Origin: Planctomycetaceae bacterium
GTDB taxonomy: Bacteria; Planctomycetota; Planctomycetia; Pirellulales; Pirellulaceae
Assembly (NCBI GenBank): GCA_002726245.1
Contig: PBSM01000271.1
Span: forward strand, 1 to 34,634
Reading direction: 5' to 3'
Length of the DNA: 34,634 nt
The notes below the pieces were generated by a model. The model had not been told where the DNA came from. It did not search any database and worked only from the letters and a program-made list of their open reading frames with translations. Position 1 is the stretch's first letter, and each line of letters begins with the position of its first letter. Positions 16,510 to 25,261 of this stretch are shown piece after piece. A program made the position numbers and the translations under genes.

Positions 16510-17241
16510 TCAAGAATCGCGTTCCTTCAATTCGTCACGCAGACGCTGTAGTTCGGCCTGCAAGTCAGCGATCTTGGCTTCGGCAGCTTCACGCCGCACT
16601 TGTTCCACTTCACGCCGCACTTGTTCCACTTCCCGCGCCTGCTCCGCCACGTCCTCCGCCTCGGCAGACGTCAGCAAGACTTGCTGTGTCGCTGCATCGC
16701 GCATCACAAGGTTGATGCCGTCGAGACGCATCTCGATGTCCAACTGCTCGCACATGACCCAGCCGTCGGCGTCGGGTTCGATCCGTTCGTAACCCGTACC
16801 GTAACTACCGCTGCCGAGCCGAAAGCCTTGCAGCGATGGTTTCAGATACTCGGCGACCGGGTCGTACAAGAAATACTCGCCGACACCGATCTGCTCAAAG
16901 ATGTGTGGCTTAAAACCTTCGTCGTCCGCTCTCGTACTGCGACTTGTGAGTTCGAAGATCACGTTCGGTGTGCGGCCCTCGTCCCAGATCTTGAAGACGC
17001 GGCGATCGCGTTGTTCGCAGTCAAGCACGATGAACTGATCGGGCACAAAAAAACGAGAAGGGCTTCCTTCTTGATAGTACACCAACATATTGCTGCCCAC
17101 ATAAACGCGTTGGCCGGCATACCGACGTCGCAGCATGTCTCGGATCCGAAACGTCCATTCAATGTGCGCATCAGTCTCGCCCACGGGCTTGCCATCCGAT
17201 TCTGGATATTCGGTTTCGTTCGTCGATGGAACAATGCTCAT
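16510..17241 (-). CDS. Uma2-family (DUF820) restriction-endonuclease-fold protein with a coiled-coil tail
   Basis: 243 residues from the ATG at 17241, preceded by a weak AGGAAAACGAAG. The core has [20 protein letters not shown], then [20 protein letters not shown], then YEQIG-type text ([14 protein letters not shown]). These are the D...E-x-(S/T) positions typical of Uma2 proteins in the PD-(D/E)XK superfamily. A C-terminal coiled coil (about 195-243) contains a short duplication of REVEQVR. Uma2 genes are abundant in cyanobacteria and planctomycetes, and their role is unknown. No transposon partner lies beside it. It closes the accessory patch. Confidence 0.85.
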   Translation of the reverse strand: MSIVPSTNETEYPESDGKPVGETDAHIEWTFRIRDMLRRRYAGQRVYVGSNMLVYYQEGSPSRFFVPDQFIVLDCEQRDRRVFKIWDEGRTPNVIFELTSRSTRADDEGFKPHIFEQIGVGEYFLYDPVAEYLKPSLQGFRLGSGSYGTGYERIEPDADGWVMCEQLDIEMRLDGINLVMRDAATQQVLLTSAEAEDVAEQAREVEQVRREVEQVRREAAEAKIADLQAELQRLRDELKERDS

Positions 17242-17403
17242 CTTCGTTTTCCTGTACCGCAACGCTCGTTACGTACTTTGATTCTAGTCGATCGATGCTC
17301 GATCGGGAAACAGTCACCACCAAACTGCTTGTCCACATTCACGGCTCGTTGTAGCCTGTAGCCCTGTTTCGACGTTTCTTCAAGTATCGGCGGGAGCTTC
17401 CTC

Positions 17404-18690
17404 GTGTCTGCAGGTAACGACCCCACATCACGTTGGTACGAAGGCGTTACGAAGTATCAGTGGCTTGTCTTAGCGATCGCCTCGGCGGGCTGGGTCTTCG
17501 ACATTTACGAAGGACAGATCTTCAACATCACCCGCAATCAGATGTTGGCCGATGTTCTGGGCACGTCGGGGAACGAACTTGATGTCAGGAAGTATGGTGA
17601 CATGTTCCTGGGCATCTTTTTGCTCGGTGGAACATTCGGAGGCTTGTTGTTCGGTTCGATGGCGGATCGCTACGGCCGACGTCCGATCATGATCGTGACG
17701 ATCTTGATGTATTCGCTCTTCTCGGGCCTGACCTTCTTTGCGGATTCATTATGGCAGGTTGCTGCCCTGCGATTCCTTGTGGCGATGGGCGTGGGTGGCG
17801 AGTGGGCGGTCGCGGCCAGCTTGGTGGCCGAAGTCTTTCCCACCAAGGCGAGGGCTCACGCGTCGGGCATCTTTCACGCGTCCAGTGTTTTGGGAACCTG
17901 GATGGCGGCGATCGCTGGATGGGCTGTCGGTGCGAACTGGCGGTATGCGTACTTGTTCGGCGTCTTGCCGGCGCTGCTGATCTTGTGGGTGCGGGCCAGC
18001 GTCAAGGAACCGGCGACGTGGGAGGCTCGCAAGGCAGACAAGAGCGGCAAGAAGCTCGGCAGCTTCCGCGATCTGCTGCTGAATCGGCAGTGGAACGGTT
18101 ACGCCTTCCTGGGCATGGCGCTTGGTGCAGTTGGCCTGGGGACCTTCTGGGCAGTTACCGTTGCGGGCCAGGACCTCGCCCGAGACATGCTACTGGCCAA
18201 CGGAGTCGATAAAGCGACGGCTGCCAGTAAGGCGAAGCTTGCTTACGGCATCATTCAGACGACGGGTGGCGGGTTGGGCCTGTTGATGTTCGGTCCGCTA
18301 TGTGCCCGCTTCGGGAGAAGGCCGACTTTCATGGCATTCCATCTGCTGGCGTTCTTGGTTGTGCCGATCGTCTGCTTCGTGCCGCAAAGCTACACGATGC
18401 TGCTGATTCTCCTACCAATCTTCGGTTTCTTCACGCTGGCGATGCACGCGGGATACGCGATCTACTTTCCGGAGCTATTCCCCACGCATCTGCGAGCCAC
18501 CGGAACCAGCTTCTGTTTCAACGGCGGCCGCGTCTTAGCTGTGCCTGTGTTGTTCTTCTCTGGCTGGTTGAAAGCACAGGAAGGGATGGAACTCGGAGTT
18601 GCCGCGACTGGACTGGGTTCTTTGTTCTTAGTTGGTTTTGCGTTGATGTTCCTGTTGCCCGAGACCAAGGGACGAGAACTGCCGGAGTAA
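17404..18690 (+). CDS. Major facilitator superfamily transporter (sugar/acid symporter type)
   Basis: 428 residues starting at GTG, with GGGAG about ten bases upstream. It has about 12 membrane helices. The MFS signature A is in loop 2-3 (GGLLFGSMADRYGRRP), a repeat of it in loop 8-9 (GPLCARFGRRP), and helix 4 contains RFLVAMGVGGEWAVA. The ending PETKGRELPE is the PETKG-type signature of sugar and aromatic-acid porters. The insert at about 215-225 is short. It starts a tight plus-strand run: six bases separate it from the oxidoreductase, which suggests import of a sugar or sugar acid that the next enzyme oxidises. The substrate is not determinable. Confidence 0.88.
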   Translation: MSAGNDPTSRWYEGVTKYQWLVLAIASAGWVFDIYEGQIFNITRNQMLADVLGTSGNELDVRKYGDMFLGIFLLGGTFGGLLFGSMADRYGRRPIMIVTILMYSLFSGLTFFADSLWQVAALRFLVAMGVGGEWAVAASLVAEVFPTKARAHASGIFHASSVLGTWMAAIAGWAVGANWRYAYLFGVLPALLILWVRASVKEPATWEARKADKSGKKLGSFRDLLLNRQWNGYAFLGMALGAVGLGTFWAVTVAGQDLARDMLLANGVDKATAASKAKLAYGIIQTTGGGLGLLMFGPLCARFGRRPTFMAFHLLAFLVVPIVCFVPQSYTMLLILLPIFGFFTLAMHAGYAIYFPELFPTHLRATGTSFCFNGGRVLAVPVLFFSGWLKAQEGMELGVAATGLGSLFLVGFALMFLLPETKGRELPE

Positions 18691-18696
18691 GTTTCA

Positions 18697-19749
18697 ATGA
18701 GCGAAACCAAGGTTCGCTTCGGACTGATCGGTTACGGTTTGTTTGGCGCGCATCACGCGAATGCGATCGCGAACTGCGACGACGCGGAATTAGCGGCTAT
18801 CGCGGTTCGCTCCGAGGCAAGTCAGGCTGCGGCGCGCAAGACACATGTGGCCGCGGATGTTTACGGCGACTATCGCGAGTTATTGGCGCGTGATGATATC
18901 GATGTTGTATCGGTTGTCGCGCCGAACAAGGTGCATCATGAAGTTGGCACAGCGGTTCTCGACTCAGGCAAGCACCTGCTGCTTGAAAAGCCGATGGCTT
19001 TGCAACTGTCACATTGCGACGAGTTGATTGCGTTAGCAGCATCGAAGGGCCTCGTGTTGGCGGTCGGACACGAGTTGCGGTTGTCTTCGCTGTGGGGTGG
19101 AGCGAAGCGGTTGATTGACGATGGAGCCATCGGTGAGCCGCTGCATGTGCTGATCGAACTGTCTCGCTTTCCGTATCGCGAGGGCTCAGAGGGCTGGCGA
19201 TACGACATCGATCGAGTCGGAAGCTGGATACTGGAAGAACCGATTCACTTCTTCGATCTAGCGCGATGGTATTTGGCCGGACGCGGTGAGCCGGTTTCAG
19301 TTTATGCCTGTGCCAACTCGCGGCATCCTGACAATCCGAAGTTACTCGATAACTTCTCGGCCATTGTTAACTTCGACGGAGCGTATGCGGTTATTTCCCA
19401 GACTTTAGCCGCGTTTGGTCACCATCAGACGGCCAAGATCACCGGAACGAAAGGGACGATTTGGGCGTGGTGGAGTGCGGCCGATGCGCGCTCGGACAAG
19501 CCGACGTTCGGTCTGCGGTACGGTCTGGGCGACGATGTGAACGAGATGGAATTCGATAAGCCGACCGGCGAATTGCTTGAGTTGGCAGACGAAGTCGCGG
19601 CGATGGCGAAGTGTGTCCGTGAAGGTACAACGCCACCATGCACGGGAAACGACGGCCGTTGGTCAACGCTGCTTTGTTTGGCTGCCGAGCGAGCAGTGGA
19701 CGGTGCTTCTCCGATTGTGATCGACGAGTTCCTACGTGAATCGCAATGA
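18697..19749 (+). CDS. Gfo/Idh/MocA-family NAD(P)-dependent oxidoreductase
   Basis: 350 residues. The N-terminal Rossmann fold has GLIGYGLFGAHHANAI, and the conserved LLEKPMALQ is at about residues 90-98, where the EKP Lys is the usual catalytic-site residue. The C-terminal alpha/beta domain includes GHELRLSSLWGGAKRL and SWILEEPIHFFDLARWYLAG with the His expected at the active site. Members oxidise or reduce sugars, inositols and related compounds; the substrate here is unknown. It lies directly behind the transporter, and its 3' end overlaps the next gene by 14 bases. Confidence 0.9.
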   Translation: MSETKVRFGLIGYGLFGAHHANAIANCDDAELAAIAVRSEASQAAARKTHVAADVYGDYRELLARDDIDVVSVVAPNKVHHEVGTAVLDSGKHLLLEKPMALQLSHCDELIALAASKGLVLAVGHELRLSSLWGGAKRLIDDGAIGEPLHVLIELSRFPYREGSEGWRYDIDRVGSWILEEPIHFFDLARWYLAGRGEPVSVYACANSRHPDNPKLLDNFSAIVNFDGAYAVISQTLAAFGHHQTAKITGTKGTIWAWWSAADARSDKPTFGLRYGLGDDVNEMEFDKPTGELLELADEVAAMAKCVREGTTPPCTGNDGRWSTLLCLAAERAVDGASPIVIDEFLRESQ

Positions 19750-20806
19750 AAAGTTAGCCTATCGCGTTCTGTTCACAGCCGCCGCGATCTACAACATCGT
19801 ATTCGCTGTTTGGAGTGGCCTAGCGTCTCATCAATTCTTTGCCATGGTCGATGCTCCCGTTCCTGACGGCTGGCGGTTTGTCGCTCCGATCGTCGGTCTG
19901 TTCGCACTATGTTACGCCTACGCAGCCTGCTGGCCCGAACGCATAACGAGTACGCTCGCGGTCGGGCTGGGGCTGGCCAGCAAGGTCGCTGGCCCACAGT
20001 TCTGGTTGATGGCGCTGATGATGGGTGAGTCAACGCCACGACTGTTCCCGTTGCTTCTTGTTGGCGGCCTCCTCTGGTGGCTGCCGTTCATCGTCTACCT
20101 GACTCGACGACTACCATTCCGAGCCGTCGTGCCTATCGCGTGGTGCTTTGGGATTCATCTGTTCGCGAACATCTATCTCTTGCGAGTGGCCGGCGGAACG
20201 GAACTGGTTGAAAGTCTCGCGCAACGTCAAGCGTTTGTGCTGGAACGGACTTGGCTGTGGGTTGCGACGTGGCTCTTTTGGTCACTGTCGTCGATCAGCC
20301 TGCTCGGCTTCTGCGCCGCTTGGGCGACCAGAATCAAGCAATCCCGTAGCTCGATTGCATTCGCACTCGCGGTGATTGCCGTTGGGGTCGGTTTCGATCT
20401 ATACGGCGAGACCGTACTCATCACTCGGGCGACGCGCGATCAGTCGGTGGCGGAGTTCACTTCCATCGTGCGGCAGTACCAGTTCGTTGGGCCGGGAGTT
20501 GCGAACGGTCTGTACTGCGTGGGTGGAGTTATGCTGAGCATTCTTTCCTGGCGAGCAGGGTTTCTGCGCGGTACGGCAGGAATCTTGGGGTTCCTGGTGT
20601 GGGTGGTTGGCTTCGGCTTGACGGCCGCCGCGTTCGCGGATCATCGCTTGGCGATGATCGCCTGTGGAGGAGGAGTCATGCTGTTGTTTCTGCCTTGGTC
20701 GCTGCTCGTTGCGGTAACCATGGTCTTGGCCGCTCAAGGTCGCAGTACCGAAACGCCGTCTGCTTCCAGCAAGCCAAGCAATTCCTCCGCGCCCAGAAGT
20801 TCGTAA
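19736..20806 (+). CDS. Polytopic membrane protein of unknown function
   Basis: 356 residues from a GTG inside the end of the oxidoreductase gene. About nine or ten hydrophobic helices are visible, for example VLFTAAAIYNIVFAVWSGL, VAPIVGLFALCYAYAACW, LFPLLLVGGLLWWLPFIVYL and ACGGGVMLLFLPWSLLVAV. The first half, with its YNIVFAVW and FALCYAYA style, resembles small SPW-like or DoxX-like membrane proteins, but I cannot assign a family. The tail is Ser/Pro-rich. The overlap with the upstream gene implies co-expression. Its last 73 bases overlap the end of the convergent saccharopine-dehydrogenase-like gene. Confidence 0.75.
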   Translation: MNRNEKLAYRVLFTAAAIYNIVFAVWSGLASHQFFAMVDAPVPDGWRFVAPIVGLFALCYAYAACWPERITSTLAVGLGLASKVAGPQFWLMALMMGESTPRLFPLLLVGGLLWWLPFIVYLTRRLPFRAVVPIAWCFGIHLFANIYLLRVAGGTELVESLAQRQAFVLERTWLWVATWLFWSLSSISLLGFCAAWATRIKQSRSSIAFALAVIAVGVGFDLYGETVLITRATRDQSVAEFTSIVRQYQFVGPGVANGLYCVGGVMLSILSWRAGFLRGTAGILGFLVWVVGFGLTAAAFADHRLAMIACGGGVMLLFLPWSLLVAVTMVLAAQGRSTETPSASSKPSNSSAPRSS

Positions 20807-21783
20807 GCGGTTGTCGCTCCGCCTGATACCGGTTCGCCTTGGCATAGCCGCAGCGCTGCATAGACGGCCGGCAATGCTGCCATATGCTGACCGTGCTCGG
20901 CCACCACTGCGGACGCTGACTGCTTGTTTCCGTCTTTGTCGAACAACTCGACCGCTATCGCACCTCCGGAACAACCGACTCTTCTCGTAAAGTGATTCAA
21001 CGAAATTAGCTTCGGGAGGAGATACGTTCCTAAGTGTGGAGCGTATGTGGCAAAAGAACCGAACAGTGCCGTCGCGATTCGCAACTCCAATCCGACTTTA
21101 ACAACAAGCGAGCTCGCGCCAATCTGCTCCGGCAACAAATCGTAGTCAGGACTGTCGAAGTTCAAGACGATGCGACGACCGAATGGTGGTGGCAAGTCAA
21201 CCGTTTCCGGATCGCGAAAGCCGCGAAGTTCTCCTTGAGGCGCACGAATTGTTCGTCCGAGCAGCCGCGCTGCCGAGCGAACGGCTGCCGTGCCCTTCGC
21301 ATTGTCGTTCCCAATGAAGAGCGTTATGCGAGCGTGAGCTGGATCGGTTGTTAGGACTTTGCGTAAGGCAATCGCCAACGCGCCGGAGATGCCTGGCAAC
21401 GAGGAGCAACCGTAAATCGCGGTCAACCCCGCCGCGGCAAAGGCATCACGGCGTTCGCGAACTCGGCTCGCATATTCTCGGTCATCGGTGATATCGACGT
21501 AATGGCAACCTGCCTCAACGCAACTCTCAAGCAGTGTGTCGTTGAACGACTTAAAAGGACCGGCACAGTTGATCGCGACCTGTACACCCTCTATCGCAGC
21601 ATGACATGAGCTGTGCTCGTTCAGATCTGCTCGGACTGCTGCACACCCGATGTCTGCCGCAACTTCTTCCGCCCGGTTCAAGTTGCGTCCGGCGACTATG
21701 ACGTCGATCGCGCGATCATGCAACTCCCTTGCGACGATCGAACCGAAGACGCCCGCGCCGCCAAAGACAACGCACTTAGGCAT
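20734..21783 (-). CDS. Saccharopine dehydrogenase-like NAD(P)-binding protein
   Basis: 349 residues from ATG 21783 (a TTG one codon earlier is also possible). The N-terminal Rossmann fold has VVFGGAGVFGSIVARELHDR, then AINCAGPF and HYVDITDD, which is typical of the Sacchrp_dh_NADP group of lysine-type and trans-acting enoyl reductases. The C-terminal part (LPGISGALAIALRKVL onward) fits the same family. The substrate is unknown. Its start overlaps the stop of the kinase gene by eight bases, so the two are probably translated together. The 3' end overlaps the convergent membrane-protein gene. Confidence 0.85.
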   Translation of the reverse strand: MPKCVVFGGAGVFGSIVARELHDRAIDVIVAGRNLNRAEEVAADIGCAAVRADLNEHSSCHAAIEGVQVAINCAGPFKSFNDTLLESCVEAGCHYVDITDDREYASRVRERRDAFAAAGLTAIYGCSSLPGISGALAIALRKVLTTDPAHARITLFIGNDNAKGTAAVRSAARLLGRTIRAPQGELRGFRDPETVDLPPPFGRRIVLNFDSPDYDLLPEQIGASSLVVKVGLELRIATALFGSFATYAPHLGTYLLPKLISLNHFTRRVGCSGGAIAVELFDKDGNKQSASAVVAEHGQHMAALPAVYAALRLCQGEPVSGGATTAYELLGAEELLGLLEADGVSVLRP

Positions 21784-23275
21784 CAACGGACTTACCGCTG
21801 TTCGACAACAGCTTCAGCAGAATGGCCCGCAATTGCCGCACCTTCAAAGGCATCGGCAAGAGAACACGATGTTCCCCTCCGCGCGCCTTGCGAGCATATT
21901 CCTGGTGCCTTTCAGACAGAAAGAGGATTGCAGGAATGTCCTTGGTGTCTTCGTTCTCACCGAAAGAATTGAAAGCATCCAACGCTTCTTCGGCCATTTC
22001 CGTCGTGCAAAAGATGACACACTCAGCGGGTTGCTCAATTCCGTCGAATCGCCCCAACGCCCGCTCGGCATCACCTACGATCAGCACACGATAGCCGCGT
22101 CGTTTCAGCAAGTCCCTTAGCGTGTCTTGCATTTCGATGTTGGATTCGACGATCATGACGCTGCGTCCTTCGCCCTCGCGGTCGAGCTTCTTCCCCTCAC
22201 CTTCTTCGGCAGCGGTTTCGCCGTGCTCCAGCCGCTGCTTCACTTTGTGCAGGTCGGAGAGCATCTCGCCGGGTGTCTGGTAACGTCTCTCCACATTAAG
22301 GTCCATCGCCTTGTTCACGACTGCGATCAGCGAAGGTGGGAGATCGGCATCGTGCTGGGTGAGCGGTGTGACTTCGCGAAAACGCGTGGCACTCAACCGC
22401 TCGGATCGCTCGCGAGATTCCAACAAAGGCGAAACACCCGTCAACAGATGATACAGCATGCAGCCAGCGAAATAGATGTCGCTTCGCTTGTCTCCCTTGT
22501 GCACACGGGTCATGCGTTCCAGTCCGGCGTAGTCGATACTACGCGAACTAGTCGTTATCACACCGGTCTTCTTCGCGTTCTTTTCCTTCTCACTGGCGGC
22601 CATAGCAGCCAGACCGAAGTCCACGAGTTTGCCCCGACCGGTGCTGGTGAGAAGCACATTCGACATCTTCATGTCACGATGTGTTACACCTTTGCCCACG
22701 GCGAAGTCCAAACCCGAGGTGACATCCGAGATGATCTGGATCGACTCAAGCGGGTTGAATTTCCCACGCTTCTTCAATATCTCACGCAGGTCGTCGCCTT
22801 CGACGAACTCCATCACCATATAGTAGCGTTCTCGCTCGGCACCAAAATCGTAAACGGGCACGATGTTCGGGTGCCGCAGTTCCTTGACCATGTTGGCTTC
22901 GCGGAGGAAATGATCTTGCTTCTCCATGTCGTCGCTATGGCGATTTCGTAGGACCTTGATGGCGACGACTTTGCCCGTCTCGACGTGGGAGCCACGATAG
23001 ACCCTGGCGAATGTTCCAGCTCCAACTAAGTAGCGGATCTGATACTTACCGTAGATGTAGCCATACCGCTCCCCGGCGAGTACGCGGTCGATCTGCCAAT
23101 TTGTCAACAGTCCCTTGCGGAGCATGACAGACGTTAACTGTTCCAACGATGCGTCGCGTGTGCCAAGCTCGGACCAAGCGGAATCGACTTGGATGTTGTC
23201 TAGCACTCCAATGTCAAAGACGCGCTGGGCGAACTTCTCCGCAGTCCACTGCTTTTCTGGCAACGGTTCGGACAT
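21776..23275 (-). CDS. Ser/Thr protein kinase fused to a degenerate receiver domain
   Basis: 499 residues; ATG 23275 with AGGAAGG upstream. Residues 1-75 are a short helical domain common before planctomycete kinases (LLTNWQIDRVLAGE). The kinase spans about 77-350: VGAGTFARVY, VAIK Lys107, Glu126, HRDMKMSN (Asp201, Lys203, Asn206) and DFG 219-221, so the catalytic residues are complete. Residues 370-490 have a receiver-like alternation (SVMIVESN, YRVLIVGD, ECVIFCTTEM, IPAILFLSE, HRVLLPMPL). The phospho-acceptor Asp is replaced (CTTEM), and the Lys of the last strand is Met. There is no membrane helix, so it is cytosolic. Confidence 0.88.
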   Translation of the reverse strand: MSEPLPEKQWTAEKFAQRVFDIGVLDNIQVDSAWSELGTRDASLEQLTSVMLRKGLLTNWQIDRVLAGERYGYIYGKYQIRYLVGAGTFARVYRGSHVETGKVVAIKVLRNRHSDDMEKQDHFLREANMVKELRHPNIVPVYDFGAERERYYMVMEFVEGDDLREILKKRGKFNPLESIQIISDVTSGLDFAVGKGVTHRDMKMSNVLLTSTGRGKLVDFGLAAMAASEKEKNAKKTGVITTSSRSIDYAGLERMTRVHKGDKRSDIYFAGCMLYHLLTGVSPLLESRERSERLSATRFREVTPLTQHDADLPPSLIAVVNKAMDLNVERRYQTPGEMLSDLHKVKQRLEHGETAAEEGEGKKLDREGEGRSVMIVESNIEMQDTLRDLLKRRGYRVLIVGDAERALGRFDGIEQPAECVIFCTTEMAEEALDAFNSFGENEDTKDIPAILFLSERHQEYARKARGGEHRVLLPMPLKVRQLRAILLKLLSNSGKSVDA

Positions 23276-23437
23276 CGATATTCAGCCTTCCTCTTCTCCC
23301 ACGACACAGCATCAGAGCGACGCTCGCATCGGCCCGACGTGCTAACCTATTCATAGTATTCGACTTTCATCGCCGTCGCAACGCGAGCAGACGCAAAGAA
23401 TTTACCCCTCACCGGCTGTACAGGCGCACCGTTTACT

Positions 23438-24202
23438 TCACGGCAGCATCACGCGCCCGCCGCTACAGACGATTGTTTGGCCGGTCGTGAAGGACGACAA
23501 GTCGGAAAGGAGAAACAATACGGAATCAGCGACATCTTTCACGTTCCCAACCCGCCCCATCGGAGTTGATGCGATGAGGGCATCCAGTTGAGTTTGATCG
23601 ACGCCGCTAATGATCTCCGTGTCGATCAACCCGGGAGCGACCGCGTTGATCCGGACGTTGTGGGCCGCCAGTGGCTCGGCCACACTCTGAGTCAGCGCAA
23701 CCATACCGGCTTTGCTGACGGCATAGGCGATTGACATGGGCCGCGGAGCGAGCGCACTGATCGAAGACACGTTGACGATGCGACCATACCCTCGCTCCAT
23801 CATGCCATCCTTCACAGCCCAGATGACGTGAAACGCGCCAGTGAGATTACTGTCCAGCGTCCGCTGCCACAATTCTGTGGTCGTTTCGGCGTGTGAAACG
23901 AAATCGAAGATCCCAGCATTGTTGACGAGCAGATCGATCGGCCCTAGCGAAGCCTGGACATCGTTAACGAGCCTCGCAACTTCCGCTTCCTTCGAGACAT
24001 CGGCTCGCACGGTCAACGCCCTCGCGCCGGCAGCTTCAACCGACTCGGCCGTCTCGCGTGCGGCAGTTTCATTCGAGCGATAGTTCACGGCGACGCTGGC
24101 CCCTGCTTCCGCCAGCCGTTCGCAACAAGCGCGGCCGATTCCGCGCGATCCACCAGTCACCAGAGCGACGCGTCCGCTGAAGTCAATCGTTGGTCTGCTC
24201 AT
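23438..24202 (-). CDS. Short-chain dehydrogenase/reductase (FabG-like)
   Basis: 254 residues from the ATG at 24202. The longer frame to 24562 crosses into the divergent gene and is rejected. Features: TGGSRGIG cofactor motif (16-23), NNAG (94-97), catalytic Ser147, Tyr160 and Lys164 (YAVSK), and the PG motif in NAVAPGLIDTEI. The ending FTTGQTIVCSGG is classical-SDR. FabG-type enzymes reduce 3-oxoacyl chains, but many close relatives act on sugars or alcohols, so the substrate is open. It is divergently transcribed from the isomerase-like gene across about 160 bp. Confidence 0.88.
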   Translation of the reverse strand: MSRPTIDFSGRVALVTGGSRGIGRACCERLAEAGASVAVNYRSNETAARETAESVEAAGARALTVRADVSKEAEVARLVNDVQASLGPIDLLVNNAGIFDFVSHAETTTELWQRTLDSNLTGAFHVIWAVKDGMMERGYGRIVNVSSISALAPRPMSIAYAVSKAGMVALTQSVAEPLAAHNVRINAVAPGLIDTEIISGVDQTQLDALIASTPMGRVGNVKDVADSVLFLLSDLSSFTTGQTIVCSGGRVMLP

Positions 24203-24361
24203 CTTTCGGATCCTATTAGGGGAGCTTGGCGGCTGAGACTCGCGTCTCGGTTGCGACTCGGCAACATCCTGGTACGATGATCGCGTCGCTACGATCTGAT
24301 ACTCGACGTGAACTATTCTGACGTCGCGCCAAGCTAACGTCCACAACCGAGGTCGAACACG

Positions 24362-25183
24362 ATGAAGTTCGCGATTTGCAACGAGACTTTCCAGGACTGG
24401 CCTTTTGAAAAAGCCTTCGCCTTCGCCCACGAGTGCGGATACACCGGCGTCGAATTCGCTCCGTTCACGATTGACAAGAACGCCTACAACATCTCGGCCG
24501 AAAAGCGAGCGGAAGTTCGTAAGCAGGCAGAAGATGCAGGTTTGCAGCCGATCGGGTTGCACTGGCTGTTGGCCTTCACCGAAGGTTATTACCTGACGTC
24601 GCCCGACGCAGACGTGCGGAAGCGAACAAGCGCGTACATGGAGGAGCTAACGCGGCTGTGCAGCGACCTGGGCGGCAACATTCTCGTGCTCGGTTCGCCG
24701 ATGCAACGCAACCTGTTGCCTGGCGTTACACACGAGCAAGCGATGGAATACGCAGCCGACGTGCTGAAGGGAGCGATACCAGTCATGGAGGATCTTGGCG
24801 TTACGCTCGCTCTCGAGCCGTTGGGCCATGAAGAAGGCGACTTCCTCCGCACGGCGGAGCTTGGTATCAAGTTGGCTCAGATGGTCGATTCGCCGAACTG
24901 CAAGTTGCACTTGGACGTGAAAGCGATGTCCACGGAAAAGAAGTCGATTGTTGATGTGATCCGCGACAGCAAAGAGTGGATGGTGCACTTTCACGCGAAT
25001 GATGCCAATCGCCGCGGGCCTGGCATGGGCGACATCGACTTCGTGCCCATCCTGCAGACCTTGAAGGATATCGACTATCAAGGCTGGGTCTCGGTCGAAG
25101 TATTCGACTACGATCCTGGTGTCGAGACGCTGGCGACAGAGAGTATTCGGAATCTGCAAGCGTGTTTGGAGACGGTGTCGTAG
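24362..25183 (+). CDS. Sugar phosphate isomerase/epimerase-like TIM barrel (xylose isomerase-like)
   Basis: 273 residues. The fold pattern is clear: ICNETF at strand 1, YTGVEFAP at strand 2, GLHWLL at strand 3, and metal-ligand positions at LEPLG (Glu152), LHLDVKAM (Asp185), HFHAND (His211) and SVEVFDY (Glu246). This AP_endonuc_2-type family contains isomerases, epimerases and dehydratases of sugars and inositols that use a divalent metal. The reaction here cannot be set from sequence. A palindrome doublet fills the gap between its stop and that of the convergent ferredoxin gene. Confidence 0.88.
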   Translation: MKFAICNETFQDWPFEKAFAFAHECGYTGVEFAPFTIDKNAYNISAEKRAEVRKQAEDAGLQPIGLHWLLAFTEGYYLTSPDADVRKRTSAYMEELTRLCSDLGGNILVLGSPMQRNLLPGVTHEQAMEYAADVLKGAIPVMEDLGVTLALEPLGHEEGDFLRTAELGIKLAQMVDSPNCKLHLDVKAMSTEKKSIVDVIRDSKEWMVHFHANDANRRGPGMGDIDFVPILQTLKDIDYQGWVSVEVFDYDPGVETLATESIRNLQACLETVS

Positions 25184-25188
25184 CTTTC

Positions 25189-25257
25189 GTTGGAGTTCCG
25201 GCTTTAGCCGGTCTTCTGATCAGCGCCCCGGATGCCGCCTAAAGGTGGGACTCCAAC
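25189..25257. repeat. REPIN-like inverted palindrome doublet, GGAG foot (family C)
   Basis: The left side is GTTGGAG (foot GGAG at 25192-25195), then CCGGC-TTTA-GCCGG. The right side is CCGCC-TAAA-GGTGG, then ACTCCAAC. The arm ends are inverted copies while the stem bases differ, yet each arm still pairs internally. The element occupies 69 of the 78 bases between the isomerase stop (25183) and the ferredoxin stop (25262), so it could also serve as a two-way terminator. Confidence 0.75.
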
Positions 25258-25261
25258 AACC

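Noticed and set aside
16448..16792. Continuation of the plus-strand frame past the monooxygenase remnant
   Set aside because: After LKML the text is the complement of the Uma2 coiled coil, with Ser/Arg/Cys-rich noise.
24203..24562. Longer version of the SDR starting at 24562
   Set aside because: It would overlap the divergent isomerase-like gene by 200 bases and adds no family sequence; ATG 24202 gives a standard SDR N-terminus.
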